DNA of 64,000 nt from Flavobacterium sp. FEMGT703F (lineage in GTDB: Bacteria > Bacteroidota > Bacteroidia > Flavobacteriales > Flavobacteriaceae): assembly GCA_002786385.1 (NCBI GenBank), contig PGCN01000018.1, forward strand, positions 310,001-374,000, given 5' to 3'. How positions within the stretch are numbered: position 1 is the stretch's first letter; each line of letters begins with the position of its first letter. The notes under the pieces are model-generated. The model worked only from the letters and a program-made list of their open reading frames with translations. It was not told where the DNA came from and ran no database searches. Position numbers and translations under genes: made by a program. Shown one piece after another: positions 26,327-33,659 of this stretch.

Positions 26327-28441
26327 ATGGAAAAATATGTAATTAAAAGAAACGGAGATTATAAACCTTTTGAACCTTTTAAAATAAAGGATGCGATAGT
26401 CAAGAGCTTTACCAGCGTTTCGCTTCCGTTTGATGAGCGTGTTTTTGAAAAAGTTATGGTAGCCATCGAAGCCAAGGATACTTGGGCAGTCGAAGAAATT
26501 CAGGATACCATCGAAAAAATACTTTTTGAATTCGACTATTTTACAGTGATGCGTTCGTTTATGTTGTACCGTCACACGCGAAAACTGCAACGCGAACACG
26601 TACAAGGATTGAACGACGACACGACTTATGTAGACAGCACCCAAACCATTGAAGAATACATCGCCCAAACCGATTGGCGCATCAATGCCAATGCCAATAC
26701 CTCCTATTCCAATGCGGGTTTGGTGAACAATGTAGCCGGAAAAATCATTGCCAATTATTGGCTGGATAAAGTGTATACCAAAGAAGAAGGTTACGCCCAT
26801 CGCAACGGTGACATTCACATCCACGATTTGGACTGCCTCACCGGATACTGCGCAGGTTGGAGTTTACGCGTGTTACTCAACGACGGTTTTAACGGTGTTC
26901 GCGGTCGGGTGGAAAGCAAAGCACCATCACATTTCCGGGAAGCCTTAGGACAAATGGCCAACTTTCTCGGGATTCTGCAAAGCGAATGGGCCGGTGCACA
27001 AGCCTTCAGTTCGTTTGACACTTATTTAGCACCCTACGTTTTTAAAGATAATTTGTCGTTTGAAGACGTACTTAAAGCCGTTCGCAGTTTTGTGTACAAC
27101 TTGAATGTTCCGGCGCGCTGGGGCCAATCACCGTTTACCAACATTACCTTAGATTGGGTAGTTCCGGCGGATTTAGCGGTACAAGTTCCAACCAAAAACG
27201 ATCGGCATTTATTTGAAAAAATTACCGATGAAAAAATCTTGGCTCGTGCCCAAGAACGCGGTGTAGAAAGCTTAACCGAACTGCGTTACGAACATTTTCA
27301 GGCCGAAATGAACCTGATTAATAAAGCCTATTATACCGTAATGACGGAAGGCGATGCCAACGGCCAACCGTTCACCTTCCCGATTCCGACGGTGAATATT
27401 ACTGAAGATTTCGACTGGAACGGCGAAAACACCGAACTGCTGTTTGAAAACACGGCTAAAATCGGTTCGTCGTATTTTCAGAATTTCATCGGAAGTCAGT
27501 ATACTACCGACGAAAACGGCATCAAAATGGAAAACCCAAATGCCTATAAACCCAATGCCGTGCGCAGTATGTGCTGTCGCTTGCAACTCGATTTACGCGA
27601 ATTATTAAAACGAGGGAACGGTTTGTTTGGTAGTGCCGAAATGACCGGTAGCATTGGTGTAGTGACTATCAATATGGCTCGTTTGGGCTACTTATATGAA
27701 GGCGATAAAGAGGCGCTTTTCACCCGATTGGACGAACTGATGGTGTTGGCCAAATCGACTTTAGAGAAAAAACGACGATTCATACAGGAAATGTACGATA
27801 GAGGTTTATATCCTTACACCAAAAGGTATTTGCCGCATTTCCGCAATCACTTTTCCACTATTGGTGTCAACGGTATGAACGAAATGATTCGCAATTTCAC
27901 CAATGATCAGGAAGACATCACCACGAATTTCGGCCATGACTTTTCGATGGAAATCCTGAATCACATCCGCAATCGCATGAAAGAGTTCCAAGAAGAAACC
28001 GGAAATTTATACAACCTCGAAGCTACGCCTGCAGAAGGTACTACGTATCGCTTTGCAAAAGAAGACAAAAAACGCTATCCGAACATTGTACAAGCGGGTA
28101 GCGACGACAATATTTATTACACCAACAGCTCGCAAATTCCGGTAGATTTTACCCAAGATCCGTTTGAAGCTTTATTGATGCAAGACGAATTACAATGCCA
28201 ATACACCGGCGGCACCGTATTGCATTTGTACATGAACGAGAGAATCAGTACTTCGGAAGCCTGTAAAAACTTTGTCAAAACCGTACTATCGAAATTCAAA
28301 TTGCCTTATATCACGGTCACACCTGTTTTTAGTGTGTGTCCGGTGCACGGTTACCTCAACGGCGAACACGAATTTTGCCCGAAATGTGACGATGCTTTAT
28401 TAGAAAAACTAAACCAAGATAACTATGAAAACCAAAACTAA
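26327..28441 (+). CDS. nrdD: Anaerobic ribonucleoside-triphosphate reductase, catalytic body without the radical segment
   Basis: NrdD makes dNTPs without oxygen using a glycyl radical. The 704 residues start with an ATP-cone (YVIKRNGDYKPFEPFKIKDAI) and continue with the barrel, including the active-site Cys region VRSMCCRLQLDL and a C-terminal zinc motif in which one of the four Cys is His (CPVHGY and CPKC). The chain stops about 20 residues later, before the RVxGY glycyl-radical motif found in one-piece enzymes. That motif is on the following overlapping ORF. Cotranscribed with ric, 32 bp upstream. Confidence 0.93.
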   Translation: MEKYVIKRNGDYKPFEPFKIKDAIVKSFTSVSLPFDERVFEKVMVAIEAKDTWAVEEIQDTIEKILFEFDYFTVMRSFMLYRHTRKLQREHVQGLNDDTTYVDSTQTIEEYIAQTDWRINANANTSYSNAGLVNNVAGKIIANYWLDKVYTKEEGYAHRNGDIHIHDLDCLTGYCAGWSLRVLLNDGFNGVRGRVESKAPSHFREALGQMANFLGILQSEWAGAQAFSSFDTYLAPYVFKDNLSFEDVLKAVRSFVYNLNVPARWGQSPFTNITLDWVVPADLAVQVPTKNDRHLFEKITDEKILARAQERGVESLTELRYEHFQAEMNLINKAYYTVMTEGDANGQPFTFPIPTVNITEDFDWNGENTELLFENTAKIGSSYFQNFIGSQYTTDENGIKMENPNAYKPNAVRSMCCRLQLDLRELLKRGNGLFGSAEMTGSIGVVTINMARLGYLYEGDKEALFTRLDELMVLAKSTLEKKRRFIQEMYDRGLYPYTKRYLPHFRNHFSTIGVNGMNEMIRNFTNDQEDITTNFGHDFSMEILNHIRNRMKEFQEETGNLYNLEATPAEGTTYRFAKEDKKRYPNIVQAGSDDNIYYTNSSQIPVDFTQDPFEALLMQDELQCQYTGGTVLHLYMNERISTSEACKNFVKTVLSKFKLPYITVTPVFSVCPVHGYLNGEHEFCPKCDDALLEKLNQDNYENQN

Positions 28442-28583
28442 CCTTGTTCTGGAGCAACACCAAGAACTTCGCACCAAATGCTTGGTGTACACCCGAGTAA
28501 TGGGCTACCATCGACCTGTAGAAAGTTTCAACATCGGTAAAAAAGGCGAGCACAAACAACGCCTACACTTTAAAGAAAGCTGA
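28425..28583 (+). CDS. Separate glycyl-radical peptide of NrdD (52 aa)
   Basis: This 52-residue ORF overlaps the nrdD end by 17 bases in the +1 frame and stops one base before nrdG. Its sequence carries YTRVMGYHRPVESFNIGKKGEH, which matches the last segment of one-piece NrdD proteins (R-V-x-G-Y followed by R-P-V-x-x-x-N-x-G-K). The Gly of RVMGY would be the radical site. About 23 linker residues precede it, and the nrdD ORF also has an extra tail, so the break does not look like a fresh frameshift. It may act like the YfiD/GrcA spare part of pyruvate formate-lyase, as a second subunit. A programmed +1 shift joining the two is possible but no slip site was recognised. Confidence 0.82.
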   Translation: MKTKTNLVLEQHQELRTKCLVYTRVMGYHRPVESFNIGKKGEHKQRLHFKES

Positions 28584-28584
28584 C

Positions 28585-29259
28585 ATGGTAAAATCGGTTA
28601 GTAATATAACACCGTTCACCCTGCTGGACTATCCGGATAAAACCGCCTGTATCTTGTGGTATGCCGGCTGTAATATGCGGTGTTTGTATTGCTACAATCC
28701 TGAGATTGTTTTCGGGAAAGGCAAGTTTTCCTTTCCCGAAATGGTCTCTTTTTTGGAAACCCGAAAAGGCTTGCTCGATGCTGTAGTATTTAGTGGCGGC
28801 GAATGTTTGCTCCACAAAGACATCTTCGAGCAAATTCAAACGGTGAAAACCATGGGCTTTTTGGTGAAAGTAGACACCAACGGCTCTAAACCTGAAGTGT
28901 TGCAAAATTTACTGGAAAAGAAGGTAATTGACTATGTAGCACTCGATTTCAAATCGACCAAAGAATCCTTTGCCGCCATTACACAATCGGATTTGTTCGA
29001 CCAATTTGAAAAATCGTTGCAGTTATTACTGAACGCCAATATTCCGTTTGAAGTACGAACAACTTATCATTCTGAATTGCTGGCCAAAGAAGAATTGTGC
29101 GAGATGATTGATTACCTGCAATACAACCAATACACGGGAACGTATTACATTCAGCATTTCCGAAACAACGTCGAAACCATTGGTAAACTGCCGGATTCCC
29201 GAGATCGTTTGGAACACCAACTCCCCGAAAATCCAAACCTGAAAATCAAATTTCGCTAA
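28585..29259 (+). CDS. nrdG: Anaerobic NrdD-activating radical SAM protein
   Basis: NrdG uses a 4Fe-4S cluster and S-adenosylmethionine to put the glycyl radical on NrdD. The 224 residues contain the cluster motif C-x3-C-x2-C in WYAGCNMRCLYCYNPE near residue 35, the SAM-binding FSGGECLLH (GGE motif) and VDTNGSKPEVL. It follows the radical peptide ORF by one base, so the activator is made next to its target. Length is within the range of NrdG-type activases. Confidence 0.93.
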   Translation: MVKSVSNITPFTLLDYPDKTACILWYAGCNMRCLYCYNPEIVFGKGKFSFPEMVSFLETRKGLLDAVVFSGGECLLHKDIFEQIQTVKTMGFLVKVDTNGSKPEVLQNLLEKKVIDYVALDFKSTKESFAAITQSDLFDQFEKSLQLLLNANIPFEVRTTYHSELLAKEELCEMIDYLQYNQYTGTYYIQHFRNNVETIGKLPDSRDRLEHQLPENPNLKIKFR

Positions 29260-29260
29260 A

Positions 29261-31072
29261 CTAAACCTGTTCTAAAACCGGAATGTCAATCCGATTTACT
29301 TCAGCTTTATACCACAGTAATTGCTGTTGCATGTGTTTCTTATCTTGGGTAAATAAATCTGTCTGCGCAAACAAATCCGAATAATACGCTATACCCGAAA
29401 GCAAATTACTTTTAAATGCGCTCCATTTTTTGAGTTGGGCCGATGTAAAGTCATCGGTAAATTGCTCCAATTCGTTTTTGAGGTAATCCACATACATTTT
29501 AAGCTCTTTGATAAACATATGCGGACGATTATTATCGGCCAACACGTTAGCATTGCCGTAAATGTGTTTCACCATATCGGCCAAAGAAACTTCGCGGTCA
29601 AAATAGGCTAAATTCGGTCCGGGACAAATCACCACGCCTTGTTGCTGTCCTTTAACGTCCATATCGTTTTCCAAATAAGACGCATTGGCCAAACCAACAC
29701 ACAAACACGATTTCTGAAAGATTTTGGCTTGCTTTTGCTGAATTTCTGACTCTGATAATTGGTCTTTTTGCGCTTCCAATTCGGCCAATTTAATATCCTG
29801 GTATTTTTTAGAAGCCGTGCACATGCCTCTCGGATCGTATTCTTTGTTGAGTGCCAAAAACTTTTTCGGACATGAACTTCCGGCTTTGTTTTCGGCGATG
29901 CGCTTTTGCTTCCAAAAGTCATTGCTCATACCTTTTACCGTGTTGAACAATACACCGAGTGGCGAAATATCGCTTAAATAAAAATCTTTTTCTTTCGCTT
30001 GAGCCAACAGCGTTCGGGTTTCTTCATCTACCGAAGTCGCCTCCGGAACCAACAAAAAAGGCGAACCCCAACCTACAGCGTCCATGTCAAAATGCTGTAG
30101 TAAAAATTCGTGTTCTTCTGCCGTGCCAACGCCGCCTTGGGCAGTGATTTTTAAGTCAAATGGCATCGTCGGAACGGGCAAATTTTTCGCTTGCAAAGCT
30201 TTAACCATCAGTTCATGTGCTGATTGGATGAGTTGCTCTTTTTTGGATTTGAATTCTTCTAAAATCGGACCCATTAAAAAACCGTCGGTAGCAAAGGCAT
30301 GTCCGCCACAATTTAAGCCGGATTCGATGCGGTATTCCGACACCCAAAGGCCTTTTTTGGCCAAGAAATTCCCTTGTATCATGGCCGAACGAAAATCGCT
30401 TACCTTCAGTATAATTTTCTTTTGCAACTGTCCGTCAGCATTCGGATAAAACACCGGAAACTGTTCGAAATAGCTGTATAATCTCGGATTCATTCCGGCT
30501 GAGAGCACAACCGAAGACGTCAGATTACTTTCGGCAAAACCGCGCAATGAGGCATGCGCATCGTTGAACTCCACGGGCAAAGGTTCATTTTTATCGTAAT
30601 TCTCCTTATCCACTTTGGTCATAATATTCACATCAATACTGCCGGGCGCAAAATGTTCGGCTAGGTAATTTTTGATGTTTTCTTTAAAAGTCAACCCTTC
30701 TGCCACAAGATTTTGCAAGCCTTTTTTGAACTCCGATTGGTTGGGTAACATCGCAATGTAATTGTCTAAAGTGGTTTTATTTTCCGCCAATTCGGCTTTA
30801 AAGCGTTCGAATTTGTCTTTCACCACGGTATCGACCAAGTTCAAATAATGTTTGATGCGTTCGGCGCGGTAATCGTGGCATTTTTGGGTAATTTCACGAT
30901 AAGGCAAACTGAATTTTCGGCTGTAAAAGGCACGCATTTTTTCAATCAGTTCGTCATCGGTAATGGAAATTACAGAGGAAATGCCGAAATGAGCCAATCG
31001 TATCGGGCTGTCTATGGTATAAGCCAACCCCATAACAGGTATGTGAAAGGTGTGGACGTTTTTAGTGGTCAT
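29261..31072 (-). CDS. Nitronate-monooxygenase-like TIM-barrel protein with Cys-rich C-terminal part, unknown function
   Basis: I do not recognise a named family for these 603 residues. Three motifs resemble FMN-binding nitronate monooxygenase/FabK barrels: IPVMGLAYTIDSPIRLAHFG at the first strand, ESGLNCGGHAF in the place of EGxxxGGHxG, and GGVGTAEEHEFLL followed by DAVGWGSPFLLVPEA as the phosphate-binding turn. A helical insertion fills residues 45-170. The last 200 residues hold Cys in SSCPKKF, RGMCTAS, KSCLCVGLA and VVICPGPN, which could ligate a metal or Fe-S cluster. A Crp/Fnr-type box lies 52 bp upstream and norB follows, so a part in NO metabolism is inferred. The ATG at 31072 is preferred because the MTTKNVHTFHIPVMGLAY start fits the fold. 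Confidence 0.7.
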   Translation of the reverse strand: MTTKNVHTFHIPVMGLAYTIDSPIRLAHFGISSVISITDDELIEKMRAFYSRKFSLPYREITQKCHDYRAERIKHYLNLVDTVVKDKFERFKAELAENKTTLDNYIAMLPNQSEFKKGLQNLVAEGLTFKENIKNYLAEHFAPGSIDVNIMTKVDKENYDKNEPLPVEFNDAHASLRGFAESNLTSSVVLSAGMNPRLYSYFEQFPVFYPNADGQLQKKIILKVSDFRSAMIQGNFLAKKGLWVSEYRIESGLNCGGHAFATDGFLMGPILEEFKSKKEQLIQSAHELMVKALQAKNLPVPTMPFDLKITAQGGVGTAEEHEFLLQHFDMDAVGWGSPFLLVPEATSVDEETRTLLAQAKEKDFYLSDISPLGVLFNTVKGMSNDFWKQKRIAENKAGSSCPKKFLALNKEYDPRGMCTASKKYQDIKLAELEAQKDQLSESEIQQKQAKIFQKSCLCVGLANASYLENDMDVKGQQQGVVICPGPNLAYFDREVSLADMVKHIYGNANVLADNNRPHMFIKELKMYVDYLKNELEQFTDDFTSAQLKKWSAFKSNLLSGIAYYSDLFAQTDLFTQDKKHMQQQLLWYKAEVNRIDIPVLEQV

Positions 31073-31123
31073 GTAGTGCGTTTTAATAAGGGGCGAATTT
31101 TGTGAAATCATTCGGAAAAAAGT

Positions 31124-31137
31124 ATGATATATGTCAT
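31124..31137 (-). promoter_or_regulatory. Crp/Fnr-type operator of the nitronate-monooxygenase-like gene
   Basis: ATGATATATGTCAT is the same TGAY-N4-RTCA palindrome as at the nos and nor promoters and is centred 58 bp upstream of the start at 31072. Unlike the other copies, no clear TAnnTTTG element stands 33-34 bp downstream, so the promoter is less certain. Confidence 0.65.
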
Positions 31138-31146
31138 TTCCAACGA

Positions 31147-32466
31147 TTATTTAAAGGATAGACGCAAACCGCTGAGCAATTCGAATACGATGCGGTACAA
31201 ACCGATAAAAATCCCCAAGCCGAACAGCACGAAAACCACATAAAACCCATGCATAGCATCTTGGAATTGACCAAAAGACAACGTTTTGTCGAAGAAAGTC
31301 CAATGTGCTTTCCGAACACCCATCAACAACAAACAGCCCCAAAACAATACAAAGGAAGTTTGGAACAAGCGAATGCCGAATCGGATTTTTGATACTGAAA
31401 ACGAATACTGGTTCGATTCGAGTATATAAGTTACGGAAGAGAGCAAAATCAACGTATTGATTCCAATAGTCGTTCCCATAGAATGCGCCACGGTAATGTG
31501 CGTTCCGTGGGTAAATAAATTAACTGCCGGTATAGATATCAACAACGCCAAAATAATATTCAAAAACACCCAAAAATCGGCCAATCGCATAAATTGGTGT
31601 GCAATAGGAAAAGCTGTTTTTTGGTCTTGATTCAAATTTTTTTTCCAATCGTAAATAATAGACGCCAAAATAATCCATTCGGTCATGCTGATGCCGTAAG
31701 CCAAATACCGAATCCAAGGCGCAGTAGGCACTATATACACATGATGCGCCCAACCAAACATAAGGTTGGTTAAGCCTAAAAAGTAAAAGAAAAACCCTTT
31801 GCCTGATTTGGCGTAACCGTCATCCCCGCTGATTTTAGCCATAACATAAATCGCGGTACCGTAAACCAACATATTCCAAGAGCCTACATAAGAACCGCCG
31901 GCTTTCCATTGCAGCGCCGTGTTTTGTATGAAATGCGATTTAAAATAAGGCAACAACCACAAATGGGCTTCGGTGAAATGGTAAATCATCATCACAATTC
32001 CGGTGGCCCACATCCAATAATACACCGGCCAGGTTTTGAAAGTAGCGGCCAACGTTTTGAAATATTGAATGCCAAACAACAGCCAGCCTGAAACAATGGG
32101 GAAGTAAAAATAACTCGGAAATTCCAGGTATTCTTTTCCGGCAAAATTTAGAAACAAATAAGACAAGGCAATACCAAATCCCGTTAAGATAAAAATCCAA
32201 AAATGCGTTTTAACCAAAAGCTGATTGGTCGGTTTCTCGTTGGAATTCCGACTCAAATAATAGTAAATTCCGCCGATAGCAGTGAGCAAAACCCAAGAAA
32301 CCACAAAGAGTGTGTGTAACGGTCGCAGCGCCGTAAACGGTAAAGCTTGTTTGATGAAATCGGGGACAACATACTGAAAACCGGCAAGCAAGCCACAGAG
32401 CAAACCCAACAATAACGACATCAATCCGGCAGCAATAAAGTAAAACGGGTAGCGATTAGTGTTCAT
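31147..32466 (-). CDS. norB: Nitric oxide reductase catalytic subunit, NorB-like heme-copper protein
   Basis: The 439-residue protein has about 12 helices of the heme-copper oxidase superfamily and should reduce NO to N2O in the membrane. His ligand regions are visible in RPLHTLFVVSWV, IYHFTEAHLWLLPYF, FGWAHHVYIVPTAP and FTHGTHITVAHSMGTTIGIN. The Glu beside the H-F-T-E-A-H motif recalls the active-site Glu of NO reductases, but its spacing differs from classical NorB, so it may be one of the less-studied NOR subfamilies. It overlaps the preceding NorC-like gene by 11 bases. No norQ or norD is adjacent. Confidence 0.82.
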   Translation of the reverse strand: MNTNRYPFYFIAAGLMSLLLGLLCGLLAGFQYVVPDFIKQALPFTALRPLHTLFVVSWVLLTAIGGIYYYLSRNSNEKPTNQLLVKTHFWIFILTGFGIALSYLFLNFAGKEYLEFPSYFYFPIVSGWLLFGIQYFKTLAATFKTWPVYYWMWATGIVMMIYHFTEAHLWLLPYFKSHFIQNTALQWKAGGSYVGSWNMLVYGTAIYVMAKISGDDGYAKSGKGFFFYFLGLTNLMFGWAHHVYIVPTAPWIRYLAYGISMTEWIILASIIYDWKKNLNQDQKTAFPIAHQFMRLADFWVFLNIILALLISIPAVNLFTHGTHITVAHSMGTTIGINTLILLSSVTYILESNQYSFSVSKIRFGIRLFQTSFVLFWGCLLLMGVRKAHWTFFDKTLSFGQFQDAMHGFYVVFVLFGLGIFIGLYRIVFELLSGLRLSFK

Positions 32467-32893
32467 AGGTTTCCTTTTTATATTGAACTTTCACCCAACC
32501 ATCAGAGTTAATCTTGGCTTCGGTGTTGGGATAAATGCCGGTTTGATCCACTTCCATCAAAAACTGCAGTAATTCTTCTTTTTCAGTTTCGTTAAACTCA
32601 AATCGCGGCATGGCTTTGACACCGCTGTTAAACATCGATTTCAAATACTGCTCATCTCCTTTTCTAAAAGAGTACACATTGGTCAAATCGGGTCCGAGAT
32701 AACCGCCCAATCCGTACAATTGGTGACAAGCATTGCAATTGTTTTCCCGCCAATGTTTTTCGCCTTGCAGGGCTTTTTCGGAAAGTTGGATTGTCCCATA
32801 GTCCGATTGGGTGGTGTAAAGGGTGTAATTGTAAGCTGCGAACAGTAGCAATAACAGTAGTAAAACAAGCAGGTATTTTCCGTGAGAAAACAT
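32456..32893 (-). CDS. norC: NorC-like membrane-anchored cytochrome c
   Basis: The 145 residues have one N-terminal membrane helix (LVLLLLLLLFAAYNY) and a heme c site in W-R-E-N-N-C-N-A-C-H followed by QLYGLGGYLGPDLTNV, which closely fits NorC. The Met ligand is probably in VKAMPRFEFNETEKEELLQFL. It passes electrons to the NorB-like subunit. The ATG at 32893 (MFSHGKYL) was chosen over a longer TTG-started reading that would run into the promoter. Confidence 0.9.
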   Translation of the reverse strand: MFSHGKYLLVLLLLLLLFAAYNYTLYTTQSDYGTIQLSEKALQGEKHWRENNCNACHQLYGLGGYLGPDLTNVYSFRKGDEQYLKSMFNSGVKAMPRFEFNETEKEELLQFLMEVDQTGIYPNTEAKINSDGWVKVQYKKETYEH

Positions 32894-32947
32894 AATAAAG
32901 GCTTTGAAATAGAAGTACAAATAGAAGCAAAGAAAATGGCTTGATTT

Positions 32948-32961
32948 ATGATTTTAATCAC
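32948..32961 (-). promoter_or_regulatory. Crp/Fnr-type operator of norCB
   Basis: ATGATTTTAATCAC (plus-strand reading) has TGAT-N4-ATCA half sites. On the minus strand TCTATTTG (32918-32925) is centred 33 bp downstream, and the norC ATG is 61 bp from the box centre. Confidence 0.8.
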
Positions 32962-32963
32962 AA

Positions 32964-32995
32964 AAAAGGCGTGAATGACAACTTCCACGCCTTTT
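32964..32995 (-). terminator. Terminator of the fasciclin gene
   Basis: A 10-bp stem (AAAAGGCGTG, 32964-32973 with 32986-32995) is followed on the minus strand by a T run. It lies directly next to the norC operator, insulating norCB from the gene upstream. Confidence 0.85.
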
Positions 32996-33037
32996 CTCTT
33001 TCAAAAAAGAAAAACAAGATTTGAATTAATAATTATC

Positions 33038-33589
33038 CTATTTCGGAAGTAAAACGTCACCAATCACATGGATGATACCGTTAGAAGTTTCTATAGAAGC
33101 TAGTATTTCGGAACCGTTTACAAAGGTTTTTTCGCCCTTTTTGGTAATTTTTACTTTACCGCCGTATACCATATCAAACTCCTGACCATCTTGCATGTAC
33201 TCGGGTTTCAAAACGCCAACATAGGTATGGTAGCCTAAAATATTTTGCAAATCAGTTTTTTTCTCCGGTTTCAACAAGCCTTCCACAGTTCCGGCAGGCA
33301 ATTTATCAAAAGCGGCATTGGTTGGTGCAAACACCGTAAACGGTCCGGCATTGCTTAATGAGGTAACCAATTCAGCTGCTTTAACAGCCGCCACTAAGGT
33401 AGTGTGGTCTTTACTGCCGGAAGCTACCTGTACAATATTCGGGTTAGACGTTTCATCTTTTACACCTTCTTGACCCACGTTTTGGGTTGGTGTACTTTCG
33501 GTGGTTTCGGTTGGGGTTTCGCTGCTTTGCTTACAACCTATGGTAGCAAAAAAGCAAGCTAAAAGCAAAATTTTGATAGAATTTTTCAT
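33038..33589 (-). CDS. Fasciclin-domain lipoprotein of the NO regulon
   Basis: The 183 residues begin with a lipoprotein signal (FFATIGC19) and a Thr/Glu/Pro-rich linker. One fasciclin (FAS1) domain follows: HTTLVAAVKAAELVTSL, GPFTVFAPTNAAFDKLP, LQNILGYHTYVGVL and the closing IIHVIGDVLLP. FAS1 domains act in adhesion or ligand binding in the envelope; the ligand is unknown. A Crp/Fnr-type box sits 63 bp upstream, so expression probably follows that of norCB. Confidence 0.9.
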   Translation of the reverse strand: MKNSIKILLLACFFATIGCKQSSETPTETTESTPTQNVGQEGVKDETSNPNIVQVASGSKDHTTLVAAVKAAELVTSLSNAGPFTVFAPTNAAFDKLPAGTVEGLLKPEKKTDLQNILGYHTYVGVLKPEYMQDGQEFDMVYGGKVKITKKGEKTFVNGSEILASIETSNGIIHVIGDVLLPK

Positions 33590-33645
33590 AATAATAAATA
33601 CTTGGTTTATGCATACAAAGTACCTAACTATGAAACGGTTATTTT

Positions 33646-33659
33646 ATGATTGCACTCAT
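33646..33659 (-). promoter_or_regulatory. Crp/Fnr-type operator of the fasciclin gene
   Basis: ATGATTGCACTCAT (plus-strand reading) is an imperfect copy of the window's operator. On the minus strand GTACTTTG (33616-33623) is centred 33 bp downstream. The box overlaps the 3' end of the preceding minus-strand gene by four bases. Confidence 0.7.

Noticed and set aside
28413-28441. Programmed frameshift joining nrdD to the radical segment
   Set aside because: A +1 shift is possible in the 29-base overlap, but no recognisable slippery site or stimulator was seen, and the second ORF has its own ATG; a separate peptide is the simpler reading.
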